Positions 8,495 to 17,895 of a DNA stretch of 64,000 nucleotides are shown here, piece after piece (position 1 is the first letter of the stretch; the number at the start of each line of letters is the position of its first letter). Below the pieces are notes generated by a model. That model ran no database searches. It worked only from the letters and a program-made list of their open reading frames with translations, and was not told the DNA's origin. A program made the translations under genes and the position numbers. The stretch is from Sunxiuqinia sp965372405 (GTDB lineage Bacteria > Bacteroidota > Bacteroidia > Bacteroidales > Prolixibacteraceae), in assembly GCA_965372405.1 (NCBI GenBank), contig CBDVCE010000004.1, positions 48,094 to 112,093 of the forward strand, read 5' to 3'.

Positions 8495-8935
8495 ATGCTT
8501 TCAAAAACTGTAGAATATGCGATCCGTGCACTGGTATACATTCAGTTGCAAAACTGGGAAGGGAAACGTCCTGGGTATAGGAAAATTGCACAAGAGATTG
8601 AATCTCCTGAACATTTTACAGCCAAAATTCTGCAAATATTTACCCGCTTCGAATTAATCAATAGCATGAAAGGAAGAAATGGTGGTTTTGCTTTTGATGA
8701 AACCATGAAACCACTTCAACTATTTCGTGTTATTGCAGCGGTTGATGGTGAAAAATCGTTTAACAAATGTAGTTTCGGTTTTAAAAGCTGTGATGTTAAA
8801 AACAAATGCCCTTTACATGACGAGTTTTCAAAGATCAGGGAGAATTTTGAGTCGATGGTAAAAAAAGAAACCATTCAGTCACTTGCACAAAGAATAAGAG
8901 AAGGGAAGGCTGTATTGACTCAAAAAGTTCAATAA
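8495..8935 (+). CDS. Rrf2-family regulator, NsrR-like, with three Fe-S cysteines
   Basis: A 146-residue DNA-binding protein starting MLSKTVEYAIRALVYI, the standard Rrf2 start. An upstream in-frame TTG at 8474 is less likely. The winged helix includes RKIAQEIESPEHFTAKILQ and the wing MKGRNGGFAF. Three cysteines, C92-x6-C99-x5-C105, occur where NsrR and IscR bind an Fe-S cluster. The spacing resembles NsrR more than IscR. It follows ric by 29 bp, facing norZ, which fits an NO-sensing repressor of this block. Which sites it binds is unknown. Confidence 0.88.
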   Translation: MLSKTVEYAIRALVYIQLQNWEGKRPGYRKIAQEIESPEHFTAKILQIFTRFELINSMKGRNGGFAFDETMKPLQLFRVIAAVDGEKSFNKCSFGFKSCDVKNKCPLHDEFSKIRENFESMVKKETIQSLAQRIREGKAVLTQKVQ

Positions 8936-8991
8936 AACTTAATTCCTAACACCTACATGGCAAGTTTATTTATAACTCTATATTTTCATTA

Positions 8992-9966
8992 ATGAATAGA
9001 ATTCCGGAAATTCTATTATTGTTTGTTCTCGTTTGGGGATGTTCTCAAGACAGTGATGTTTTGCCAGAAGTTGAAGAACCAAAAAAAAATGAATTACTAA
9101 TTGCTGGTTATCTTCCCAGGTATGGAATGGATATTATCGACATGAAAAATCTTGAGCTAATTAATCGACTCTATTATTTCTCTATTGAACCTGATGAATC
9201 TGGCAATTTTGTTTCAGAACAATCTGAAATTGATCATCTTCAATTATTAAACAATGAGTTAAATGATGATCAAGAATTATTTGTGGTTTTGGGAGGATGG
9301 TTTGAATCGGAGAACATACATACAATGGCGGCAACAGCTGAAAGTCGTAAAAACTATGCCATCGCTCTTCTTCAATTTTGCAAAGATCATTACATTGATG
9401 GAGTGGATTTAGACTGGGAAGCTTATCCAAAATCAGTAAACGATTCTCATTACATTGAATTGGTTAAAGAGCTTTACAAAACACTTAATCCAAATGGAAT
9501 TAAATTTACTATTGCTATTGACATTGGCCATTCCGAACGAACACAAAAACTCATTGGTTTTTACGATCAGGTAAACCTCATGTTTTATGGGAAAATGGAT
9601 GAACAAGGAAATCATGCTACCTTGAATCAGATGAAAGAATGGTTGCCCAGATTTACATCAAAAGGAATTACTAAAAATGAATTAATTATAGGAGTTCCGT
9701 TTTATGGGAAAAGACTCGTTATAGATGGAGATACATCGCCCAGAGCAATAACTTACAGAAAAATTGCGAGTAACTCACAACCTGCTTATGGTGTCAATCA
9801 GTATGGTAATTACAGTTTTAATGGAAGAAGCCTACTTCAACAAAAAACTGAATATTTAATGCAGGAAGGATACCTGGGTATTATGTCGTGGGAGCTATCG
9901 CAAGATGTTTCTGTTACTTCTGATTTTTCGTTACTAAAAACCATATACAACACAGCCAATAAATAG
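8992..9966 (+). CDS. Glycoside hydrolase family 18 lipoprotein
   Basis: A 324-residue predicted lipoprotein with a type II signal ending in VWGC (Cys17). The GH18 barrel is recognised by LFVVLGGW and the catalytic motif DGVDLDWE, with Glu143 as the acid/base. VNLMFYGKMD and GIMSWELSQD match later barrel strands. GH18 enzymes cleave chitin or the chitobiose core of glycans, by substrate-assisted catalysis. The short length and absence of carbohydrate-binding modules leave the substrate open. It is convergent with the next gene at 16 bp. Confidence 0.9.
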   Translation: MNRIPEILLLFVLVWGCSQDSDVLPEVEEPKKNELLIAGYLPRYGMDIIDMKNLELINRLYYFSIEPDESGNFVSEQSEIDHLQLLNNELNDDQELFVVLGGWFESENIHTMAATAESRKNYAIALLQFCKDHYIDGVDLDWEAYPKSVNDSHYIELVKELYKTLNPNGIKFTIAIDIGHSERTQKLIGFYDQVNLMFYGKMDEQGNHATLNQMKEWLPRFTSKGITKNELIIGVPFYGKRLVIDGDTSPRAITYRKIASNSQPAYGVNQYGNYSFNGRSLLQQKTEYLMQEGYLGIMSWELSQDVSVTSDFSLLKTIYNTANK

Positions 9967-9982
9967 GAATTGCATTCAAATT

Positions 9983-10981
9983 CTACGAAGCATAAACACC
10001 AACATAATCGGGTTGAGACAACAGATTGTACTTTTTCCGATAAGCACTTGGCGTAGTTCCTGTAAGGCGTTTGAAAATTTTTCGAAAAGCACTTAGATCA
10101 TCATAGCCAACACTTAGGCAAACTCGTTCAACGGATTCATGCTGTTCTATTAAATATTTTTTAGCAGCCTCAATTCTAACACGTTGAATATATTCCAACG
10201 GACTGTTGCCAACAGCTTTTTTAAAACGACGAATAAAATTTCGAACACTCATATTGGCTTCCATTGCCAATCTCTCAACTGATAAACTCTGATGAAAATT
10301 ACTCTCTATCTTTTCCTGAATTTTCTTTATTGAATCATCAGCATGATCTTTTTGAAGTGTAAAAATGCTATAAACGCGTTGTACCGAATCATGCAAATGG
10401 ATCATGAAAACCCGGGTAGCAATCGTTGCTATATCCTTCGAGACAAATTTTTCAATCAAATAAATAATCTGCGACGTAAATGAAAATGCTCCTCCGCTAG
10501 TGTAAATCCGTTCCTGATCAGTAATTATTTTATCATCCACCAAGGTGATTTGTGGAAATAATTGCAAAAATAAATCACGCCCAAGCCAATGCGTAGTTGC
10601 CATCTTTCCATTCAACAAGCCAGTCTGTGCCAAAAGAAATGCTCCCATACAAATACTTGCAACCTCTGCTCCTTTTTCGTATTGTCCTTTTATCCATTTC
10701 ACTAAATCATTTTCTTTTGCCATCACCTTCCCTATATACTCAAAATCCATGGCAGGTATAATTATCAAATCATAGCACTTACTTCTATCTTCCCAACGTT
10801 TCATCCCTTGCACAAAACCAGCAGGTTGATTTTCATCAGTTGATAAAATTTCAACTTCAAAACGAAATCGATTTTCAGGATCGAACTGTTTAATCATTCC
10901 GTTTGTTCTGCTTAAAATATCGTAAGGACCAAAAACACTACTTTGGACCACTCCCTCGAAACTCAATATGGCAACTTTCAT
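9983..10981 (-). CDS. GlxA-type AraC-family regulator with DJ-1/PfpI domain
   Basis: A 332-residue protein with two parts. Residues 1 to about 190 form a DJ-1/PfpI-like domain with the nucleophile-elbow sequence ASICMGAFLLAQTG. Residues from about 225 hold two AraC helix-turn-helix motifs (LSVERLAMEANMSVRNFIRR and VCLSVGYDDLSAFRKIFKRL). The family regulates varied catabolic or stress genes. No ligand can be inferred. A TATATTTG element lies upstream. It is divergent from the VOC gene at 11107, a plausible target. Confidence 0.9.
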   Translation of the reverse strand: MKVAILSFEGVVQSSVFGPYDILSRTNGMIKQFDPENRFRFEVEILSTDENQPAGFVQGMKRWEDRSKCYDLIIIPAMDFEYIGKVMAKENDLVKWIKGQYEKGAEVASICMGAFLLAQTGLLNGKMATTHWLGRDLFLQLFPQITLVDDKIITDQERIYTSGGAFSFTSQIIYLIEKFVSKDIATIATRVFMIHLHDSVQRVYSIFTLQKDHADDSIKKIQEKIESNFHQSLSVERLAMEANMSVRNFIRRFKKAVGNSPLEYIQRVRIEAAKKYLIEQHESVERVCLSVGYDDLSAFRKIFKRLTGTTPSAYRKKYNLLSQPDYVGVYAS

Positions 10982-11003
10982 TTTTTTAAATTTTGCTATT
11001 TGG

Positions 11004-11011
11004 CAAATATA
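11004..11011 (-). promoter_or_regulatory. -7 element of the GlxA-type regulator
   Basis: TATATTTG on the minus strand, 22 bp before the start at 10981, fits TAnnTTTG. The -33 box is unclear. Confidence 0.4.
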
Positions 11012-11106
11012 CCCCTTTGATTGTCATTTTAGCCATTTTAAATCCGAAAAAATGAACAGAGATTTGTACAAACGTTAAATTTTATAAACAGTTAAACAAT
11101 TAAATT

Positions 11107-11481
11107 ATGGAGAAGAATGTTGTAAACTGGTTCGAAATTCCAGTAAGTGATCTTGAAAGAGCAAAGAAATTTTACACCGCAGTTTTAGGCAAAGAACTTA
11201 TGGACATGGATATGCCAAACGCAAAAATGGCTGCTTTTAAATGGGTTGAAGGTGCCGAACATGCAACTGGAGCACTTGTGAAAGCTGAAGGTTATGAACC
11301 TTCTGACAAAGGCACAGTAGTCTATTTTTCCTGTGATAACGACCTAAGCAATGAACTCGGCAAAGTTGAGGAAAATGGCGGGCAAGTTATTCTTCCCAAA
11401 ACTTCTATTGGCGAACATGGATTTATTGCTCAGTTTATTGATTCGGAAGGTAACCGTATTGCACTCCATTCATTGAAATAA
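11107..11481 (+). CDS. VOC-family (glyoxalase/bleomycin-resistance fold) protein
   Basis: A 124-residue single-domain protein that begins VNWFEIPVSDLERAKKFYTAVLG, the hallmark start of vicinal-oxygen-chelate proteins, and ends with GFIAQFIDSEGNRIALHS, the last strand. Members bind a metal and small electrophiles, but the substrate cannot be assigned. It is divergent from a GlxA-type regulator and ends in a clear terminator, so it is a single-gene unit. Confidence 0.88.
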   Translation: MEKNVVNWFEIPVSDLERAKKFYTAVLGKELMDMDMPNAKMAAFKWVEGAEHATGALVKAEGYEPSDKGTVVYFSCDNDLSNELGKVEENGGQVILPKTSIGEHGFIAQFIDSEGNRIALHSLK

Positions 11482-11491
11482 TCCTTTCAAT

Positions 11492-11532
11492 CTCATTAGA
11501 TGACTTCGCGTCGTCTGATGAGGCTTTTACTT
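11492..11532 (+). terminator. Terminator after the VOC gene
   Basis: A 13-bp stem CTCATTAGATGAC / GTCGTCTGATGAG with G-U pairs and loop TTCGC is followed by GCTTTTACTTT. Confidence 0.65.
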
Positions 11533-11577
11533 TAAGTCAAAATCAATTTCAATTTCTTCAACTTGAAACAAATATGT

Positions 11578-11585
11578 TATCTTCG
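11578..11585 (+). promoter_or_regulatory. Probable -7 element of the DUF2723-purD operon
   Basis: TATCTTCG is one mismatch from TAnnTTTG, 32 bp before the ATG at 11618. Confidence 0.35.
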
Positions 11586-11617
11586 CAGGTAATTTTTGAT
11601 ATAGAATTGAAATTGGC

Positions 11618-14600
11618 ATGAAGAACTATAAATCTTTGAATGTAATTGTTGGCTGGGCAGTATTTCTGATCTCGGCCATTGTTTATTTAATGACCATTGA
11701 GCCAACCACCAGTTTTTGGGATTGTGGTGAGTTCATAACCACCTCTTTTAAACTAGAAGTTGGACACCCTCCAGGTGCTCCTTTTTTCATGATTGTTGGA
11801 AGATTTTTCACCATTTTTGCCAGCCCTGAAAAAGCTGCATTGATGATCAACGCCTTGTCTGGACTGGCAAGTGCTTTTACCATTTTGTTTTTATTTTGGT
11901 CAATTACACACCTTGCAAAAAAACTTGTTAAAATTGAAAATGAACCTACTCTGGGACAAATCATCGCCATTTTAGGTAGTGGTGCAGTTGGAGCTTTAGC
12001 ATATACTTTTTCAGATACATTCTGGTTTTCAGCAACTGAAGGTGAAGTTTATGCTTCTTCTTCATTGATTACTGCCATAGTTTTTTGGGCAATTTTAAAA
12101 TGGGAGAATGTTGCAGATCAACCACAAGCAAATCGCTGGATTATCTTGATTGCGTACCTGATGGGTATATCAATAGGTGTTCACTTGTTGAACCTGCTTG
12201 CAATTCCTGCTATTGTTTTTGTTTATTACTTCAAAAAAAACAAGGTTACACGAAATGGAATTATTGCCAGCTTCCTTATCTCATTACTCATTTTGGGAGT
12301 GATAATGTATGGTATTATTCCAGGGGTTATCAAAGTGGCTACCTGGTTTGAACTTGTTTTTGTAAATAGTTTTGGATTGCCATTCAACACTGGTGTTATT
12401 ATATATTCTCTGGCACTTGTTAGTTTAATCATATTGGGAATTAGATATACAATTAAAAAGAAGCTGGTGCTTTGGAACACTGTTTTAGTTTCATTTACTG
12501 TAATCTTAATTGGCTATTCTTCGTTTGCAATGATTGTTATTCGATCTTCAGCAAACACACCGATGGATCAAAATAGTCCTGATGATGTTTTCTCACTTTT
12601 GAGATACCTCAATCGTGAACAGTATGGAGATCGTCCGCTTATTCTTGGACAACACTTCAATACGCCATTAGACAATAGGGATCCATACACAAACAACAAA
12701 CCTTATTATGTGCAAAAAGATGGCAAATATATCATATCCTATACGCGCCAAAGTCCAAACTATAATTCTAAATATACTACGGTTTTCCCACGTATGTGGA
12801 GTCGCTCTGCACAACATGTAAAAGATTATAAAAGCTGGGCTGGGATAAAAGGCAAGCCTGTAAGAATTAAAAGTTCAAATGGCGAAACTGAGACTATTCA
12901 GCTACCCACATTTGGTGAAAATCTGTCATTTTTTATACGCTATCAAGTGGTTCATATGTATTTCCGCTATTTTATGTGGAACTTTGCCGGACGCCAAAAT
13001 GACACTCAGGGACATGGTGATATTTTAAATGGCAACTGGCTAAGTGGTATCGATTTTATTGATTCTGCTAGATTGGGGAATCAGAGGAACTTGCCTGATC
13101 ACATGAAAAACAACAAAGCCCGCAATACTTTATATTTTCTGCCATTATTGCTCGGACTAATTGGAGCCTTCTTTCATTACCAGCGTGATAAAAAAGATTC
13201 ATGGGTAGTATTCCTGTTATTTATTATGACCGGATTGGCTATTGTGATTTATCTGAACCAATATCCGCACCAACCACGTGAGCGTGATTATGCTTTTGCC
13301 GGATCTTTTTATGCATTTGCAATTTGGATTGGTCTGGGAGTTCTTGCCATTGTTGAAGGATTAAAAAAATGGATGCCGGAAACTGTTAGTGCAATTGCTG
13401 TTACTGCCATCAGCCTTTTCCTTGTTCCCGGAATTATGGCCAGCGAGAATTGGGATGACCATGACCGGTCAGGACGATATACCGCAAGAGATTTTGGATG
13501 GAATTACCTAAATTCGTGTGAACCCAACAGTGTGATTTTCACGAATGGAGATAACGACACATTCCCACTTTGGTACAATCAGGAAGTGGAAGAAGTTCGT
13601 ACCGATGTTCGAGTTTGCAACCTCAGCTACCTACAAACCGATTGGTACATTGATCAAATGAGACGAAAGTCTTACAAGTCAGATCCTCTTCCAATTTCTT
13701 TTACTGAAGATCAGTACGTACAAGGCACTCGGGATGTCATTTACTTAATGGAAGATCCAAGGCTTAAAGGTGCTGCAGTTGAATTGAAAAAGGCATTGGA
13801 TTTTGTAAAAGATGATGATCCAAGAACCAAACTAGCCCAAGTCGAGAATGCATCCTATATTCCTTCAAAGAATCTATTTCTAAAGGTTGACAAAGAAGCA
13901 GTTATTCGAAATAAAGTAGTTCCTGAAAACTTATACGATCAAATTGCTGACACTATTTTCATCAACTTTGGAAGTAAGAATTACATTACCAAAGACGAAT
14001 TAATGGTACTCGAGATGATTGCAAATTCAAATTGGGAGCGCCCAATTTATTATGCAATTACTGTAGGCCGTGACAAATATCTTGGTCTTCAGGATTACTT
14101 TGTTCTTGAAGGTTTTGCCTATCGATTTACTCCAGTTAAATCTCCACGTACAGGAATTCATTTTGGCACAACAGATACCAATAAGATGTATAATCTGTTT
14201 ATGAATAAGTTCAAATGGGGAGAGATGAATAACCCTGAGGTTTATATTGATGAGAACAACCAGCGGATGATGATGAACATTCGTAATAACTTTAACCGCC
14301 TGGCTGAGGCTCTCATTAAGGAAGGTAAGAAAGACTCAGCTTCGCAGGTGCTTGATAGAAATCTGGAATTAATTCCTCACGAAATCGTACCATTCAATTA
14401 TTTTTCACTGCAAATTGCGGAGAACTATTATGCCGCTGATAAAACTGAAAAGGGTAAAGAAATTATTAATCAGATTCTTGCTTCTTATGAAGATGAGATT
14501 GATTATTTCTTGTCTTTAGATGATAAATACTTAGCCTCTGTTGATGAAGAAATTCAACGAATTCTTTACTTCATGCGTGAGATGAGCATGATTACGAAAC

Positions 14601-14680
14601 AACATCAACAGGCAGAGCTATCAAAAGAAATTACAGAAAAGTTTAATAAATATCTTGAACTTTATAGTTCTCAGAATTAA
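11618..14680 (+). CDS. DUF2723-family large integral membrane protein
   Basis: A 1020-residue protein with roughly a dozen hydrophobic helices in the first 600 residues and a soluble C-terminal part. The N-terminal signature TIEPTTSFWDCGEFITTSFKLEVGHPPGAPFF identifies DUF2723, the family of human TMEM260, an O-mannosyltransferase with a GT-C-like fold. The aspartate in FWDCGE is in the position expected of a GT-C catalytic residue. NQYPHQPRERDYAFAGSFYAF is another conserved segment. In Bacteroidota these proteins may glycosylate exported proteins, which is inference. It is the first gene of an operon with a polysaccharide deacetylase, with stop and start overlapping by one base. Confidence 0.88.
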   Translation: MKNYKSLNVIVGWAVFLISAIVYLMTIEPTTSFWDCGEFITTSFKLEVGHPPGAPFFMIVGRFFTIFASPEKAALMINALSGLASAFTILFLFWSITHLAKKLVKIENEPTLGQIIAILGSGAVGALAYTFSDTFWFSATEGEVYASSSLITAIVFWAILKWENVADQPQANRWIILIAYLMGISIGVHLLNLLAIPAIVFVYYFKKNKVTRNGIIASFLISLLILGVIMYGIIPGVIKVATWFELVFVNSFGLPFNTGVIIYSLALVSLIILGIRYTIKKKLVLWNTVLVSFTVILIGYSSFAMIVIRSSANTPMDQNSPDDVFSLLRYLNREQYGDRPLILGQHFNTPLDNRDPYTNNKPYYVQKDGKYIISYTRQSPNYNSKYTTVFPRMWSRSAQHVKDYKSWAGIKGKPVRIKSSNGETETIQLPTFGENLSFFIRYQVVHMYFRYFMWNFAGRQNDTQGHGDILNGNWLSGIDFIDSARLGNQRNLPDHMKNNKARNTLYFLPLLLGLIGAFFHYQRDKKDSWVVFLLFIMTGLAIVIYLNQYPHQPRERDYAFAGSFYAFAIWIGLGVLAIVEGLKKWMPETVSAIAVTAISLFLVPGIMASENWDDHDRSGRYTARDFGWNYLNSCEPNSVIFTNGDNDTFPLWYNQEVEEVRTDVRVCNLSYLQTDWYIDQMRRKSYKSDPLPISFTEDQYVQGTRDVIYLMEDPRLKGAAVELKKALDFVKDDDPRTKLAQVENASYIPSKNLFLKVDKEAVIRNKVVPENLYDQIADTIFINFGSKNYITKDELMVLEMIANSNWERPIYYAITVGRDKYLGLQDYFVLEGFAYRFTPVKSPRTGIHFGTTDTNKMYNLFMNKFKWGEMNNPEVYIDENNQRMMMNIRNNFNRLAEALIKEGKKDSASQVLDRNLELIPHEIVPFNYFSLQIAENYYAADKTEKGKEIINQILASYEDEIDYFLSLDDKYLASVDEEIQRILYFMREMSMITKQHQQAELSKEITEKFNKYLELYSSQN

Positions 14681-15333
14681 TGCAGCGTTTTGATCCACGC
14701 ATACGGTTACCCTGGTTTTTGACCCGGTTTTTTCCTGAAGCCTTTTGGCGAATTGAGGAAAATTCCAATCAGGTATATTTCACATTTGATGATGGGCCAG
14801 TGCCGGAAGCTACACCGTGGATTCTTGATTTGCTAAAAAAGAAAAACATTAAAGCCTGCTTTTTCTGTGTAGGTGAAAATGTGAAACGTTACCCTCATAT
14901 CTATACCCGGATTTTGGAAGAAGGGCATCAAGTGGGCAACCACACTTTCAATCATTTGCAGGGATTAAAAACGTCAAATAAAAAGTTCTTCAGAAATATT
15001 ATCAAAGCATCAAAATACATGAATACTGATTTGTTTCGCCCACCTCATGGCTGGATGCGTAAATCGCAATACGAACAAATCAAACATCATTATCAGGTTG
15101 TTATGTGGGATATCCTAAGCGGAGATTATAAAAAAGAGCTTACTCCAGAGGATGTCATTCAAAATGTAATGAAACTTGTTAGACCAGGTTCAATTATTAC
15201 GTTTCACGACTCAAAGAAGTCAATTAAGAACCTACAAAAGGCATTGCCGGTAATTATTGAAGAAATAAAAAAGCAAGGATACGAGTTTGACTCCATTCCT
15301 TTAGAAAAAGAAAAATTAAAAATTGCTATTTAA
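14680..15333 (+). CDS. Polysaccharide deacetylase (NodB-domain) family protein
   Basis: A 217-residue carbohydrate esterase family 4 protein. All five NodB motifs are visible: TFDDGP with the catalytic base, the zinc-binding HTFNH, RPPHG, VVMWDILSGDY, and ITFHDS. It would remove N-acetyl groups from a polysaccharide or glycolipid. There is no signal peptide, although the N-terminus (LPWFLTRFFPEAFWRI) is hydrophobic and resembles family members that act at the membrane. The start overlaps the stop of the DUF2723 gene (TAATG), which suggests translational coupling. Confidence 0.92.
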   Translation: MQRFDPRIRLPWFLTRFFPEAFWRIEENSNQVYFTFDDGPVPEATPWILDLLKKKNIKACFFCVGENVKRYPHIYTRILEEGHQVGNHTFNHLQGLKTSNKKFFRNIIKASKYMNTDLFRPPHGWMRKSQYEQIKHHYQVVMWDILSGDYKKELTPEDVIQNVMKLVRPGSIITFHDSKKSIKNLQKALPVIIEEIKKQGYEFDSIPLEKEKLKIAI

Positions 15334-15346
15334 TAAATTTAGTCAC

Positions 15347-16618
15347 ATGTTGAATATTCTTATCGTCGGATCAGGTGGCAGGGAACATGCCATGGCCTGG
15401 AAAATCAAACAATCACCAAAAATCAATCAATTATTTATTGCTCCCGGAAATGCCGGAACTGCGGAATTGGGTGAAAACATTCCTGTGGGTGTTTCTGATT
15501 TTGAAGGCTTGAAAAAGGTCGTACTTGAAAAGAAAGTTGATTTGATGGTTGTTGGTCCTGAAGTACCTTTGGTTGAAGGGCTGCATGATTTTTTTATTGC
15601 CGATGAAGATTTAAAACATGTTAAGGTTGTTGGTCCTCAAAAAGAAGGGGCTCAACTGGAAGGTTCAAAAGATTTTTCAAAGGAATTTATGGAGCGTCAT
15701 AATATTCCAACAGCAAAATACAAAACGGTTACTAGCAACAGTATTTCTGAAGGAGTTGATTTTCTAAAAAGCATGAAAGCACCTTATGTTCTGAAAGCTG
15801 ATGGACTTGCAGCAGGGAAAGGTGTGCTTATTATTGACAACCTTCCTGAAGCTGAAGCTTCTTTGAAAGAAATGCTTGATGGGCAATTTGGGTCAGCCAG
15901 CAGTAAAGTGGTTATCGAAGAGTTTTTGTCTGGAGTTGAACTTTCGGTATTTGCTATAACTGACGGTAAAGGGTACCAAGTTCTTCCGGAAGCGAAAGAT
16001 TATAAACGTATTGGAGAAGGCGACTCAGGCTTAAATACGGGTGGAATGGGAGCAATTAGCCCAGTCCCTTTTGCCGATGCCGAATTCATGAAAAAGATAG
16101 AAGATCGAATCATCAAGCCAACAGTCGAAGGGCTTCAAAAAGATAGAATTCCATACAATGGTTTCATCTTCTTTGGATTAATCAAGGTAGATGGTGAGCC
16201 AATGGTTATCGAGTATAATGCACGAATGGGTGATCCTGAAACTGAAGCAGTAATGTTGCGTATTAAATCAGACTTTGTTGACTTGCTGGTAGCAGCTGCT
16301 GATGGAACAATGGCAGAGCAATCCATTGAAATTGATGAGCGCACTGCAGTTACCGTGATGCTTGTGTCAGGTGGCTATCCGGTAAAACATGAGAACGGAA
16401 AAGTAATGACTGGCTTTGATCAAGTACAAAACAGTATTCCATTTCATGCAGGAACAAAACAAGAAGGCAATCGGGTAGTTACCGCCGGAGGTCGTGTTCT
16501 TGCTGTAAGTTCTTATGGATCTTCGATGAAAGAAGCATTGGATCAATCGTATTTTAATGCTGAAAAGATTAACTTTGAAGGAAAGTATTATCGGAAAGAT
16601 TTAGGTTTTGACTTATAA
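15347..16618 (+). CDS. purD: Phosphoribosylamine-glycine ligase
   Basis: A 423-residue cytosolic enzyme of de novo purine synthesis that joins glycine to phosphoribosylamine using ATP. ILIVGSGGREHAMAWKI is the N-domain phosphate loop, followed by ATP-grasp motifs VLKADGLAAGKGV and the signature YNARMGDPETEA. The ATG at 15347 (MLNILIVG) is chosen over an in-frame TTG at 15323, which lies inside the preceding gene. The operon is unusual for purD: it sits between a deacetylase (13 bp) and a membrane protein (3 bp), with no other pur gene near. Confidence 0.97.
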   Translation: MLNILIVGSGGREHAMAWKIKQSPKINQLFIAPGNAGTAELGENIPVGVSDFEGLKKVVLEKKVDLMVVGPEVPLVEGLHDFFIADEDLKHVKVVGPQKEGAQLEGSKDFSKEFMERHNIPTAKYKTVTSNSISEGVDFLKSMKAPYVLKADGLAAGKGVLIIDNLPEAEASLKEMLDGQFGSASSKVVIEEFLSGVELSVFAITDGKGYQVLPEAKDYKRIGEGDSGLNTGGMGAISPVPFADAEFMKKIEDRIIKPTVEGLQKDRIPYNGFIFFGLIKVDGEPMVIEYNARMGDPETEAVMLRIKSDFVDLLVAAADGTMAEQSIEIDERTAVTVMLVSGGYPVKHENGKVMTGFDQVQNSIPFHAGTKQEGNRVVTAGGRVLAVSSYGSSMKEALDQSYFNAEKINFEGKYYRKDLGFDL

Positions 16619-16621
16619 AAC

Positions 16622-17605
16622 ATGATACTTCGGTTATTAAAAACCAATCAGGCGTACCATTTCATCCTGATCCCAGTGGTAGTTACCATTTTGTGGATCA
16701 GGTCACTTATTTTCCCTGAATTCTTCCATTTTTATCAGGGAGAAAATAGCATGGTTCTGTACCGGCCAATCCATCAACTTTTGGGGCAATCGGCTTTTGT
16801 AAACAATTTTCTGGCTCTGGTTTTTGTAATCTTGCTTTCATTTTTCATGCTGAGTTTGAATACAACGTTTGCTTTTATTCGGATCAGAACATTCTTGTTA
16901 TCTAATATTTTCGTCCTGATTATAAGCGGAATACTTTCCTTGCACACCTTGCATCCGGTGTATTTTGGATTGCTTTTTCTTTTGCTGGCAATTCGAAGAA
17001 TCTTTCACTCTTATGAAAAGAAGATAATTCATTCAAATGCATTTGATGCAGGCTTCTTGATTGGAATCGGTTCACTGTTCTATTTCAATCTGATTTTCTA
17101 TTTCCCAATCGTTTGGATTGGGTTTATGCTGATTCGCAAACGTACTGAGTGGCGAAACTATGTTCTCCCAATTATAGGATTGCTTATACCGTGGCTTTTT
17201 ACTTATTCCTACTATTTATTTTTTGGGGATCCGACTTTTTTAAAAGATTGTATCCAGCAGAACTTTCTAAGTGAAAATAACTTTCTACAAGGGAAAATCC
17301 CTCTGCTAATCTATTTAGGATTCCTGATCTTTTTAACACTATTATCCAGTTCCTTTTTACTTAGACAGTATGATGAAAAGAAGATAAGCACCCGTAAATA
17401 TTTCCAGATCTTTTTTGTCATATTTATTATATCCGTTCTTTTATTAGTTACCATTCCTTCAGTTTCGCAAGAGATATTAGTAATATTAGCTTTCCCATTA
17501 TCCTGCCTGATATCTAATTATTTAATTTTCATGAAACGGAAAATCTGGGGAAATGTGTTTTTATATATCTTCCTGGCCCTCGTTATTTATCTGCAATTTG
17601 TTTAA
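16622..17605 (+). CDS. DUF6427-like polytopic membrane protein
   Basis: A 327-residue, strongly hydrophobic protein with about 8-10 predicted membrane helices and almost no soluble domain. The start MILRLLKTNQAYHFILIPVV and an internal FNLIFYFPIVWIGFMLIRKR match what I recall of the Bacteroidota family DUF6427. Function is unknown. It begins three bases after purD and ends the operon. Its constant position next to cell-envelope genes would suggest an envelope role, but this is not shown here. Confidence 0.7.
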   Translation: MILRLLKTNQAYHFILIPVVVTILWIRSLIFPEFFHFYQGENSMVLYRPIHQLLGQSAFVNNFLALVFVILLSFFMLSLNTTFAFIRIRTFLLSNIFVLIISGILSLHTLHPVYFGLLFLLLAIRRIFHSYEKKIIHSNAFDAGFLIGIGSLFYFNLIFYFPIVWIGFMLIRKRTEWRNYVLPIIGLLIPWLFTYSYYLFFGDPTFLKDCIQQNFLSENNFLQGKIPLLIYLGFLIFLTLLSSSFLLRQYDEKKISTRKYFQIFFVIFIISVLLLVTIPSVSQEILVILAFPLSCLISNYLIFMKRKIWGNVFLYIFLALVIYLQFV

Positions 17606-17736
17606 ATGAATCCCAAGAAAGCAACATTGACCATTTATGGAATTTAGGATCGTTTTGAATTTGAATATACATGATCCCAATTTGTGCATTATGCGAAAGG
17701 GGAAGATGAAGCATTTTCTACAACTTGAATGGATGA

Positions 17737-17895
17737 CGCGAAAAAAAGCATTGCAAAGCTCTAATTAATACTTCCTTTAACAGTAAAGGTGAGCCGATCG
17801 TCCATACTCCTGATGATGCGATAAAATCAGCCCGAATCATGGGAATTGATGCAGTGGTCATAAATGGGGAAATGAGTGCCAACCTGCAGAATTCG
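17737..17895 (+). pseudogene. Remnant of a NodU/CmcH-type carbamoyltransferase C-terminus
   Basis: In-frame translation from 17737 reads LINTSFNSKGEPIVHTPDDA then IKSARIMGIDAVVING. This closely resembles the C-terminal signature of carbamoyltransferases (consensus approximately LLNTSFN..GEPIV.TPEDA..). No start codon or N-terminal domain is present. The 130 bases before it show stop codons in every plausible frame (for example MNPKKATLTIYGI then stop). The remnant runs without a stop into the DUF1456 fragment. Confidence 0.5.
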
